From assembly GCA_030704615.1 (NCBI GenBank), contig CM060731.1:68986756-69050755 (forward strand): DNA of 64,000 nt, given 5' to 3'. The notes under the pieces were generated by a model, which was given only the letters and a program-made list of their open reading frames with translations, did no database searches and was not told where the DNA came from. Positions 23,201-30,535 of this stretch are shown one piece after another. Source of the DNA: Takakia lepidozioides (lineage: Eukaryota > Streptophyta > Takakiopsida > Takakiales > Takakiaceae). Both the position numbers and the translations under genes were made by a program. Positions within the stretch are counted from its first letter, which is position 1, and each line of letters starts with the position of its first letter.

Positions 23201-23395
23201 CAAGATTTGGAGCAGGTTGGCTCCATTGATCTGATAGTGGCAGGTTGGCCCTGCCAAGGGCATTCATCAGCCGGGCATGGCAATGGATTGCGAGACTCGA
23301 GGACGGGTCTGTTTTGGGAGATGGTGCGGATTTTGCGCTGCTTGCAGCTTCATCAAGCTGTATCTCCAGCATACATCTTGGAGAATGTCCACTGA
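20234..23395 (+). CDS. Gag - aspartic protease - C5 DNA methyltransferase (N-terminal part) polyprotein
   Basis: The frame is open from 20012; the first in-frame ATG is at 20234. In order it has a Gag capsid-like region (about 20270-20990), two zinc knuckles (CWTCGGPHVKRDC at about 21173 and CGHCGKYGHGDAQC at about 21260), a G/R/Q-rich stretch, a long Ala/Pro-rich linker, and an aspartic protease with LLDSGAQ (about 22250). A cytosine-5 methyltransferase domain follows: motif I LLDLFGGISTGL (about 22980), the catalytic Pro-Cys motif IV in AGWPCQGHS (about 23240) and motif VI LENV (about 23378). The frame stops right at motif VI (23393-23395), while the rest of the enzyme continues in the next frame. 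That is a one-base loss in a C run, disabling the enzyme unless it is bypassed or a sequence error. The methyltransferase between protease and RT is not a standard gypsy component. Confidence 0.85.
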   Translation: MEEMYGATKGPRRYSGAVGTIELDDFIQEFDSWCDLQQMRNPQLFTPFMAWKGLFQHLEGPPMDDYHEFRRGHEAEIEEWRMYWSPDYVSITRGTTRPVAASVPIAPTASTSSGAGSAGTSAGGTSSKGATTPPATTTTHVPRFNPVVEFFQELRRNYQGVRTEKLRSLQDFQRKPSESLREAYTRMRRLISVTQGVTEAQAIQFWYGILDKELKRRVRDATLLQAAQPTLADVFLLAERIELNMVEERVVTIGFGKDMPVRGTAVSPQAQGTAQQRGQGGKVAQPKFHGAYRGPQVQRPVASFAGQQQPGVICWTCGGPHVKRDCPESGRRPAQAQPAQLQCGHCGKYGHGDAQCYDLHPELRPGQFQGNNGGRGRGGPAQRGRGGRARGAGQGQAQHGQGRGGQGVDQGMANRLQQLEQRLAAMAIAQAVPAPRRDGPPPAPEGGDMGGMGFMCGAALPLEQVESAAAVTRGAARVPEPRGAEVELDPQRGEASRQARLPQSFTLAETVSTPSMAPSSRPTVTEAEVTMPLGRATRAALTPAAKASAAGVLLGAATSVCQAPLFSATMIATPGVRPAAVFRLAATLCESGEVTSSSAELVEGVVAEGSSDLRVKTATAAPWQVAAARLTELPARPAIERAMVTPGVVLLDNQGGIFTLSGPAGKKYRPLRVLLDSGAQPLMLGRAAIAGLGLMEADMEPCPFQIQTSLGGSEQARGMTRHQLAIRLQPDHPVDGSVMRAKAIVTDAVSYDVLVGGAVLYPMGFTLDFWEESASYRPGWQSGDGRRAQLPVTFIGGIAAAQRGKMPTLAAFTAAVSWPGELLEGNAHAEDVPPPAEQDDMHGTAELPAMVAHTPLWGTSKDLQQAADGRVQQAWEEAFVPSGEEESAVIAPGPPQLSPLDTTPLVWQRPDEGICLLDLFGGISTGLAAVLQAGVRVRRYLYVERDETARRVSLRHVAQLVQQYPDLLPVSAVRGYQQALPADISLLGAQDLEQVGSIDLIVAGWPCQGHSSAGHGNGLRDSRTGLFWEMVRILRCLQLHQAVSPAYILENVH

Positions 23396-24219
23396 TGGGT
23401 GATTCTCGGGCCAGGGTGATGGCCAGTGTGCATCAAGTCCGGTCGTGGCTTGGGTCAGCAGTGTTGCTGGATGCAGCTGCAGTGGGGTCACGGGCTCATC
23501 GTCCACGACTATGGTGGACTAACTTGATGCCACCCGCACTGCTCAAGCGTGCATTTGATGGGGTGCAGCGGCCAGCACACCTCACCGTGGATGGCATTTT
23601 GGACACAGGAAGGCAGTCTCAACGTGTGAGACACGATGACCGTTCGCCTTTGGCAGTGGTCAACAGGGTGGGTCAACCACGAGCAGCATTACCTACACTG
23701 CTCAGCTTCCCAGGATCCCATGCTTTTCGGGATGGTGGACCTGGCCTCTTGTGGGATGCTCAGTTGCAGCAGTTAGTGGAGCCTAATGCCGACGAGCGAG
23801 AGCGGGCTATGGGGTTTTCCACTGGGACCACGGCGGTGCCTTCTCTTTCTGAGGCATCACGTCGTCAGGTGTTGGGGCAAGCAATGGATCTCAATTGCTT
23901 GACCTGGATTGTCAGCTTGGCTATGGCTGAGCAACGTAGAGTGCGGAGTGCACTTCCCTTGACGGTCTCTCTGCCTACCGAGACGGTACAGGCAGCGAGT
24001 GGGGGCGAGCCGGTGAGGACCACGAGGTGTAGACATCCATGGCACATGTGGGAGGTGCTCGAGGTTCAGAGGGAGTTGGCAGCGAAGGCAGCTGTGATGG
24101 ATGAGGTTGGGGATTCTTCTCGGGATGAGGAGGTTCTCAATGATGAGATGATGGGGCAGGATGAGGCCTTGTCATTGACTGAGCAGGAAGGGGGTACTGC
24201 TCAAGAGGTTGCAGCATAG
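23391..24219 (+). CDS. C5 DNA methyltransferase, C-terminal part (frame-shifted continuation)
   Basis: Continues the methyltransferase in the +2 frame relative to the gag frame. The frame is open from 23245 by overlap. Visible are a motif VIII-like block (AAVGSRAHRPRLWWTNL, about 23475-23530) and ERERAMGFSTGTT (about 23797-23835), followed by RRQVLGQAMDLN, the motif IX/X region that closes the fold. The AHRPR..W pattern is closest, in my judgement, to the DNMT3/DRM-like group rather than maintenance DNMT1. An acidic tail follows, and the frame ends with TAG at 24217-24219. RT continues in the same frame after this stop. The domain would methylate cytosines if joined to the upstream part. Confidence 0.8.
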
Positions 24220-26691
24220 CAACCACGGGACGCGTCCTCTACCTCTAAGCCCACTGGACTTAAGGTTGCAGTTACGGAGGACAATTGGGAGCCTGACATT
24301 GGACCCATTGTCACCGGAGGAGAGAGACGACGTATACGGCGGTTCCTGAGGGCTTACAGGAATTGCTTTGCCTTCAGTTTGAAGGACTTGGGAGCACTGA
24401 AGGGTCAAGAGATCCGTATTGAGTTGGCCACTGACACGCCAATCTTTCGGAGACCCTATAGATACAGTGACATGGAGAGGTCTTTGATTCAGATGAGGAC
24501 TCAAGATCTCTGGGAGGCAGGTTTGGTGGAGCTCTCTGGTGGAGAGTATGCTTCAGCCACAGTGATGCCAGCTAAGAAGGATGTCTATGGCAATTGGACG
24601 GAGAGACGTATGTGCGGTGATTACCGGCCTGTAAATCGTCAGACCAAGTCCGATAGGTATGCCATGCCAACACCAGAGGAGATCTTTGATGCCATTGGGC
24701 ATTCCAAGGTCTTTAGCACGTTGGATTTACGATCCGGATATCACCAGTTGCCGATCAAGGAGGCGGATAAGCAAAAGACGGCATTCTGGGGGATCAATGA
24801 GCACGGGAAGGATTGCCTATACCAGTGGCGGTTCTTACCATTTGGGCTTAAAAACGCTCCCGCTGAGTTTCAAAGAGTCATGGACAGGATTCTAGCAGGG
24901 GTGGAGTTTGCTCGGTGCTACATAGATGACATCATCATCTTTAGTGCTACGGTGGAGGAGCATGAGAGACACCTTCAGGGGGTATTTGAGCGCTTGAGGA
25001 CGCACGGATTGAAGTTACATCCGGGCAAGTGCAAGTTTTTCCACAACCAGATTGAGTATCTGGGTCACATGATATATCCTGGAGGATTGGGGGTACAGCA
25101 GACTAAGGTAGAGTCCATTGCACAGGTTCCACGCCCCACGGATGTGAGCCGAGTTCGAGCTTTCATGGGGTTAGCAAACTATTACAGACGGTTTGTTAAG
25201 GGATTTAGTGCCATTGCAAAGGCTCTAACCAAGCTGACCAAGGTGGACCAGGAGTGGCAGTGGGAAGATGAGCAAGAACAAGCTTTTCAAGAGCTCAAGG
25301 CGAGGTTGACCTCGGCGCCCATCTTGAGACGACCTATCAGGGGGCGTCCTTTTCAGCTGCATACAGATTGGAGCATGCTGGGGCTTGGAGCGGTGCTCAC
25401 ACAGGTGGATGATGAGGGAAGAGAGTTCGTAGTGGCTTATGCTAGCCGCTCGAACAATGCTGCAGAGTCTAAGTATAGCTCATATGAGGGAGAATGCTTA
25501 GCTGCAGTGTGGGCCGTGGCACACTTCAGGTGCTATCTATACGGCAATCTCTTCACCCTTGTCACGGATCACCAACCACTCAAGTGGTTGATGGAGTCAG
25601 ACAAGCTTACGGGGAAGCTTGCACGGTGGGCACTCATCCTTCAAGAGTATGACTTTCAGGTGGTGCATCGACCGGGTTTGGTCAATCGAAATGCAGATGG
25701 GTTGAGTCGCAATCCATGCACGAGCCAGCAGGATGACACTGGAGCTCGGTGGCATGGTGAGACGGACGAGGAGATGGTGCCCGGATGGCATGCATCTGCA
25801 TTTCTGTGTATCTTGGCAGCGGAAGGCCAGGTTGGACCTACAACAGGGATGACTGTAGATCAAGTGTCTGAGGACCCTGAGGCCAGCAATGAGCAGGGTG
25901 GCGCCAAAGATATACATGAGGATTCAGTTGTGTTGGACTACCTCCGCAGTGGAGACACGGCAGCCACTATGACTGCCAAGGAGAGGGATCGGATCCTACA
26001 ACGAGCCAAGAGGTTCAGGTGGGAGGGGACACACCTGCTCCGAGTGTGGGAGGATGGTCGAGTGAGGATTGTGCCTCACCCAACACAGCGGGCACGGTTA
26101 GTGCGGCATGCCCATGAGGAGTTGGGGCATTTTGGGGTGCGACGCACTCATAGTCTACTGCAGGGGCAGTATTGGTGGCGTGGTATGCACACAGAGGTGC
26201 AACAATTTGTGGCTAGGTGCATGGTGTGTGACAGGGTGCGTGCTTCATTCAACGCCCCTACTCCACAATTGCACCCTCTTCCGATCATGGGATTGGGCTA
26301 CAGGTGGAGTCTTGACTTCGCAGGGCCGTTGCCACTGACCATGCGCCACAACAAGTACGTGTTGGTGATGGTGGAGCACTTCTCCAAGTGGATTGAATTG
26401 GTTCCATTGCCTGATAAGGCTAGTGAGGGAGCTGCGTATGCATTCCTGGATTGTGTGCTTAGCCGATTCGGTGCTCCAGCTGAGGTACTCACGGACCAAG
26501 GGAGAGAGTTCTTGGGGGAGTTTCAGGCTTTGTGTGACAAGGCCTTGATAGACCACCGCACCACTTCTCGGGATCATCCTGAAGCCGATGGCTTGGCAGA
26601 GAGAGTTGTTCAGACAGTAAAGAGGGGTTTGCGCAAGTATGGCTTGCAGAAGGGACACCTAGGAGATTGGGACCTTCAGTTACCTGGTTAG
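24220..26691 (+). CDS. Pol polyprotein: reverse transcriptase, RNase H, integrase core
   Basis: In frame with the methyltransferase tail after the TAG at 24217-24219; the first Met is at 24379. The RT core has DLRSGYHQ (about 24723) and the catalytic YIDDIIIF (about 24918). RNase H has its acidic residues in HTDWS (about 25360), YEGECLAAVW and VTDHQPL. Integrase has an HHCC zinc module (H...H near 26107-26150, CMVCDR near 26218) and the D-D-E core in LDFAGPL, LTDQGREF and HPEADGLAERV (about 26311-26610). All catalytic positions are intact. The frame stops at 26689-26691 in the integrase; the continuation lies one base off in the next frame. The stop after the methyltransferase has a TAG-CAA context, reminiscent of leaky stop signals in some plant viruses. 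Confidence 0.9.
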   Translation, partial: QPRDASSTSKPTGLKVAVTEDNWEPDIGPIVTGGERRRIRRFLRAYRNCFAFSLKDLGALKGQEIRIELATDTPIFRRPYRYSDMERSLIQMRTQDLWEAGLVELSGGEYASATVMPAKKDVYGNWTERRMCGDYRPVNRQTKSDRYAMPTPEEIFDAIGHSKVFSTLDLRSGYHQLPIKEADKQKTAFWGINEHGKDCLYQWRFLPFGLKNAPAEFQRVMDRILAGVEFARCYIDDIIIFSATVEEHERHLQGVFERLRTHGLKLHPGKCKFFHNQIEYLGHMIYPGGLGVQQTKVESIAQVPRPTDVSRVRAFMGLANYYRRFVKGFSAIAKALTKLTKVDQEWQWEDEQEQAFQELKARLTSAPILRRPIRGRPFQLHTDWSMLGLGAVLTQVDDEGREFVVAYASRSNNAAESKYSSYEGECLAAVWAVAHFRCYLYGNLFTLVTDHQPLKWLMESDKLTGKLARWALILQEYDFQVVHRPGLVNRNADGLSRNPCTSQQDDTGARWHGETDEEMVPGWHASAFLCILAAEGQVGPTTGMTVDQVSEDPEASNEQGGAKDIHEDSVVLDYLRSGDTAATMTAKERDRILQRAKRFRWEGTHLLRVWEDGRVRIVPHPTQRARLVRHAHEELGHFGVRRTHSLLQGQYWWRGMHTEVQQFVARCMVCDRVRASFNAPTPQLHPLPIMGLGYRWSLDFAGPLPLTMRHNKYVLVMVEHFSKWIELVPLPDKASEGAAYAFLDCVLSRFGAPAEVLTDQGREFLGEFQALCDKALIDHRTTSRDHPEADGLAERVVQTVKRGLRKYGLQKGHLGDWDLQLPG

Positions 26692-27353
26692 CCATGGGCT
26701 ACAGGTTCAGCAAGCAAGCATCACTTGCCTCTTTCTCACCATACTTTCTTCTCTTTGGCCGAGAGCCGGATTTGCCTACATCCATTCGCAGAGAAGCTGC
26801 TACAGTTCTTAACCTTGACGATCCGGACGTGTGGGCACGTGCATGTGAGCAGCGTGCAGAGTTGTTCAAGAGAGTCATGCCCATGGCTTTCGAGAACCTT
26901 GCCATTGCACAACACCGTGATACGTTGAGGTATGCTACCATACGTGGTGGGGGCTATCGTCCTGGGGTTCGGAGATTCAACCCTGGTGACTATGTCTATC
27001 TGCAGCAGACTGCTCCTACGACCCTGGATGTGACTGCAGGACGTGTTATTTTGAGGGTTCGAGAGGTCTTGCCCTCAGGCGTCTTGGTCTTGGAGGGTCG
27101 GGATGGCATAACTTGGAAGGACCATGTGCGTAATTGTGCGCCATGTCACCTTCCGAATGTCGATGGCAGGATTGACCCAAACCTGGCAGTGGTATCTGCA
27201 GGTTTGAGGTGCATGTTGTGTGGGTCTGCTAAAGGGGCAGCCACCATGCTGGTGTGTGATCGATGCTCTAGAGGTTGGCATATGGGGTGCTTGACTCCAC
27301 CTCTTGAGATGGTTCCAGATGGGGATTGGTTATGTCCACAATGCATTGGATAG
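26667..27353 (+). CDS. Integrase C-terminus with PHD finger
   Basis: This frame-shifted continuation of integrase joins near 26688. The end of the integrase core includes SPYFLLFGREPDLPT (about 26735-26780). A GPY/F-like basic beta region follows (FNPGDYVYLQQ, about 26978; GITWKDHVRNCAPCH, about 27103). Residues from about 27208 to 27350 form a PHD finger with the C4HC3 ligands in CMLC, CDRC, GWHMGC and WLCPQC. In chromoviruses this position is usually a chromodomain; here a PHD finger, a reader of histone H3 tails, replaces it. That suggests chromatin-directed integration. The stop is at 27351-27353, followed by about 250 bp before the polypurine tract. Confidence 0.85.
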   Translation: MGPSVTWLAMGYRFSKQASLASFSPYFLLFGREPDLPTSIRREAATVLNLDDPDVWARACEQRAELFKRVMPMAFENLAIAQHRDTLRYATIRGGGYRPGVRRFNPGDYVYLQQTAPTTLDVTAGRVILRVREVLPSGVLVLEGRDGITWKDHVRNCAPCHLPNVDGRIDPNLAVVSAGLRCMLCGSAKGAATMLVCDRCSRGWHMGCLTPPLEMVPDGDWLCPQCIG

Positions 27354-27601
27354 TGGGAGTGGATACAACCATGGGAGGCTAACAAGCAACGCAAGGCCCA
27401 GCTACTAGGAGACCTTGAACACACGAGGTCTTGGCTCAAGTTCACAGATTGCAAGATGGCGACTAACGATGGGGCTACTCTTGTACCCGGCCTCTTGGTC
27501 TATAGAGTTTGAGTACAATAGGAACAGTGATAGAGGACTTAGTACGGCTGTGGCTATTACATCTTGTAGCTATCTGGAGGTAGATGGACCTATCCACCAG
27601 C

Positions 27602-27613
27602 TAGGGGGGCGAT
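27602..27613 (+). promoter_or_regulatory. Candidate polypurine tract
   Basis: AGGGGGG followed by CGAT directly precedes TGTGGCAG at 27614. A purine run immediately before a TG is the expected second-strand primer site and would place the 3' LTR start at 27614, 87 bp left of the 348-bp repeat. Confidence 0.5.
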
Positions 27614-28134
27614 TGTGGCAGACTACTTTATTGTGCATATATGTGTGGTGTGGTTTGGACAGCGATGTAGTTGTGTAGCGATATGTATGCGCACGACAGC
27701 TGTCAAGTTAAATAAGCACAGTGTGAAAACAGCTAGAATAAAACTAGTTATTTGTATTTAACACTTGGATTTAGGTCAAGTGTTAAATCAGGTGTCAAGT
27801 TTAGTTTGACACCTGGTCCGTCTTATCTTCACGAGAGCGGCAGTCGCGCGGCTCATCTTTCTCGAGTTGAGCCTGCGCAACCGAGCTCCTGCATGTGTTT
27901 AGATTTGAGTGTGCTTATGTAGGGGTACAGGTTGTTGTGGGGTGGAGTCCCCATAGCTTGGGGTGCCCCTGGCTCGACTACTATTTCTAAGAGTGATGGT
28001 TTGGTTTTCATGTTTTGTGTCAACAGTGTGTTCGTTGGATTTCTATCATTGTGGCAGACTACTTTATTGTGCATATATGTGTGGTGTGGTTTGGACAACG
28101 ATGTAGTTGTGTAGCGATATGTATGCGCACGACA
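27612..28134 (+). repeat. R-L-R' structure: 87-bp repeats flanking the right 348-bp repeat
   Basis: An 87-bp sequence starting attgtggcagactacttta is found at 27612-27698 and again at 28048-28134 with one noticed difference. It brackets the right 348-bp repeat (27701-28048). The left 348-bp repeat lacks these flanks. Both 87-bp copies start with TG shortly after a possible element boundary. The arrangement suggests recombination between related LTRs or a truncated tandem LTR. Confidence 0.7.
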
Positions 28135-28388
28135 AAGCTTCTTAGTAGCTAGTATCAGCTTCCAGTACTCTAGTCTAGTTTCCAGCATTTGGTACCCCAG
28201 TTCAGTTTCCAGCATTCCAGTATTCGAGTCGAGTTCCAGTATCTTGTACTCTTGTCCATTGTTATAAAAATTATCTTGATTCATGTTATCCACCATGCAT
28301 TCGGCCACGCCGACCTTGACTTCTTGTCTAGTCTTGTACCTCTAGTCTGATCTCTTGTTTGTGTTCAGTCATGTTCTCGTTCTTGACA
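28049..28388 (+). mobile_element. LTR of a second Ty3/gypsy element
   Basis: It starts TTGTGGCAG and ends TTCTTGACA, about 340 bp, directly before the gag region of the second element. Its first 87 bp equal the R repeat of the first element. The middle is rich in ttccag/agtatc words. No convincing initiator-tRNA PBS follows (gtttggcgagactaaag). Confidence 0.5.
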
Positions 28389-28426
28389 GTTTGGCGAGAC
28401 TAAAGTTTGTTCCTTAGTTAGTTAAG

Positions 28427-29890
28427 ATGGAAGGCACATTTGCGGAAATGGTCGCCACATTGTAGAGTCTTCAGCTCCAGATGCAAGAACTTCGTACCTC
28501 TACTGCCCAACTACAAGCTGATCAGTCTCAAGATCTTGACAACGCTCTCAACAATTTGCAATAACAAATTTCAGAGTTAAAGGAGTCGAACAATGGATCT
28601 TCAACCTTACGAGTCTCTACTCAACAAATCTTACTGCAACGGTTCATCCAAATCTTCAACAGATTACAAGCGACCAAAAGTCAGCATGCTCGAAAAATTT
28701 GATGGGACGAGATAAAGATTTCGCGGTTTTGTTCAACAAGTACAATTGTTCCTACGACTACATCCACAACGCTACCCTGATGAAGGTATTCAAGTGGGAT
28801 TTGTGGGCACCCTTTTATCCAGCACTGTCATATCTTGGTTTGCACTGCTATTAGAGAAAAATTCGCATTTAATATATAATTTTGAATCGTTCATGTCCGA
28901 GTTCACTGCAACGTTTGGAGAAAATGATAGAGAGAGAGTTGCAGAGACAAAGATGCGAAATCTTCGACAAGGAGCACGTCCAGCTTCCGTTTATGCTACC
29001 GAATTTCGACAACTTGCGTGCGACCTCGACTGGAATGAGAAGATTCTCATTAGTCAGTTTCGATGTGGCCTAAAAGATGATGTTAAAGATTTGTTGCTGA
29101 CAATGCCAAACGTGAGTACACTGAGCGAATTCATCACCCAAGTCATTGCATGCGATAATCGTTTGTTCGAAAGACGTCAATAGAAGCGATATGGATGGTC
29201 GACGACGCACCATGCCGCTGCTACTATGGCACCAAACACAACGATCCATCAGACATCCGGTAATGATCCTATGCAGATTGATGCTGTCCGATTCAAGCCA
29301 TTGACGCCACAAGAAAAACAAAGACAGCGCTCGAATGGATTATGTCTTTATTGCAGATGATTACATAGCATTAAACTGCCCCAACAGAGAAGATTCAAAG
29401 CTCGGGGCACAATTCAAGTGTTTGATACGAGGAGGTCGGAAAACGAAGATGTCCAGCCACAGTAGGGACCATGCGGCTGGACACCCCAAATTCCTAAAAA
29501 AAAAAAGGTCTATTTCTACCTCCAGACCCTGTACCTTGTTTCACAGTTCCAGTAAAGATCAGGATGCAAAATCGAGATATCTCCGTAGAAGCACTTTTGG
29601 ATTCGGGCGCTTCAGCGTTTTTTTATTGATAAAAACTTTGCGAAACAACACAATTTAATGCTCGTAAGAAAGAAATTCTCGGCCCCTGTTGAAGTCATTG
29701 ATGGACGACCGTTAGCATCAGGAAATATTGATCATGAAACTCAATCCCTTGAAGTGAAGCTTAAAAATCAAGCATCACAGATTGTTTTCAATGTCATCCA
29801 GTCTCCAATGAATCATGTGATCCTTGGACTTCCCTGGTTTGTACTTCATAATCCTGACATCGACTGGCGATCACGAAAAATTTCGGCAAG
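28427..29890 (+). pseudogene. Gag-protease of a second, truncated Ty3/gypsy element
   Basis: After ATG 28427 the gag reads through several stops and shifts. The best-preserved part (28746-29183) has the retrotransposon gag core: GTLLSSTVISWFALLLEKNS, ETKMRNLRQGARPASVYATE and TEFRQLACDLDWNEK. A zinc knuckle (CLYC...CPN, about 29343-29382) is damaged. The aspartic protease follows in other frames with ALLDSGAS (about 29590) and NVIQSPMNHVILGLPWF (about 29790). The sequence ends near 29890 with no RT, so the element is truncated at its 3' side. Its gag is a different lineage from the methyltransferase element's. Confidence 0.8.
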
Positions 29891-29990
29891 ACAAAAATGC
29901 AAAAGTACCAAAGGTATTCAACCCCTGTTTCTTGGAGCTAGAGCCTTCATGAGAGCTACGAAGAAAGTGAATATGTACATTTATTTTGCA

Positions 29991-30008
29991 TGGGGTTTTA
30001 AAACCCCA
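29991..30008. repeat. Perfect 18-bp palindrome
   Basis: TGGGGTTTTAAAACCCCA lies at the junction between the truncated gypsy element and the minus-strand NIF gene fragment. It could mark a transposon end or be the 3' end of a transcript. No partner was seen. Confidence 0.6.
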
Positions 30009-30021
30009 AATTGATATCCAA

Positions 30022-30535
30022 TCATTCAAAATCATTGGGAGAGCACTTTAAAAAATATCTAAGACTGTCATATTTAGGATCAGAAAGGCTCTCGGGTCCA
30101 ACCCCAATCCGGTTCTTAACAACATAGTCTGGGACATTTAATGGACTCTCCAGCATCCCATCAAAAAACTTTTGAAGCACCAACAAGTAGTTGTTGTCAG
30201 TCTCAATTGACTCAAATGTTTCAAGAATAATCATGACCCTACAGGATTGAGTAGACATTTCAGAGGAGTATCATCAATCAGAAGCGTATTTTTGTCATCG
30301 AACTTTCCTCTCGTCTTCACCCATAGCCCCGCAAGTGGTTTCAGAAACACATTTGGGGAGTTTTTTAATCTATCGTTATAGTTTGGATGGACTTTGCTAG
30401 GACACGAAAGACAATCCTCCTGCGACATAATGAAGTTTGGTTGTGGTAACCCCTCCAACATGATATCAAGGACGGGCTTGAGGTTCTTTAGCTCCATGCA
30501 ACTCCAAATCCCAGACGTCCTCATCAGCATGGACT
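30022..30535 (-). pseudogene. C-terminal half of an FCP1/NIF-type (CTD small-phosphatase-like) domain
   Basis: Minus-strand frames read SGIWSCMELKNLKPVLDIML, then FIMSQEDC, NVFLKPLAGLWVKTRGKFDD and KNTLLIDDTPLKCLLNP, which are the conserved blocks of the HAD-family NIF domain. These enzymes dephosphorylate proteins such as the RNA polymerase II tail. The N-terminal part with the DxDxT nucleophile is missing. A one-base shift near 30245 separates LLNP from ETFESIETDNNYLLVLQKFF and the C-terminus (stop at 30022). The domain lacks introns and begins exactly where a different protein frame ends, so it looks captured. Confidence 0.65.

Larger units (their letters stand above)
16133..28048 (+). mobile_element. 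Ty3/gypsy retrotransposon region with DNA methyltransferase and PHD domains
   Basis: The region is bounded by 348-bp direct repeats (16133-16480 and 27701-28048) that differ at only two noticed positions. Coding order is Gag, CCHC knuckles, protease, C5-methyltransferase, TAG, RT, RNase H, integrase, PHD, all on the plus strand. A sequence matching the usual plant initiator-tRNA primer-binding site at 11 of 14 positions lies at 19992-20005, and a polypurine tract at 27602-27611. This gives a 7.6-kb internal region of normal gypsy size. The extra 3.5 kb between the left repeat and the PBS holds an unexplained ORF and a captured host-gene fragment. Either the long terminal repeats are very long and the right one is truncated, or insertions and recombination have altered the ends. 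Near-identical repeats imply recent activity or recent gene conversion. Confidence 0.8.

Noticed and set aside
20612-23372. Minus-strand ORFs opposite the retrotransposon polyprotein
   Set aside because: They are shadows of the strongly coding plus frame, with no motifs of their own.
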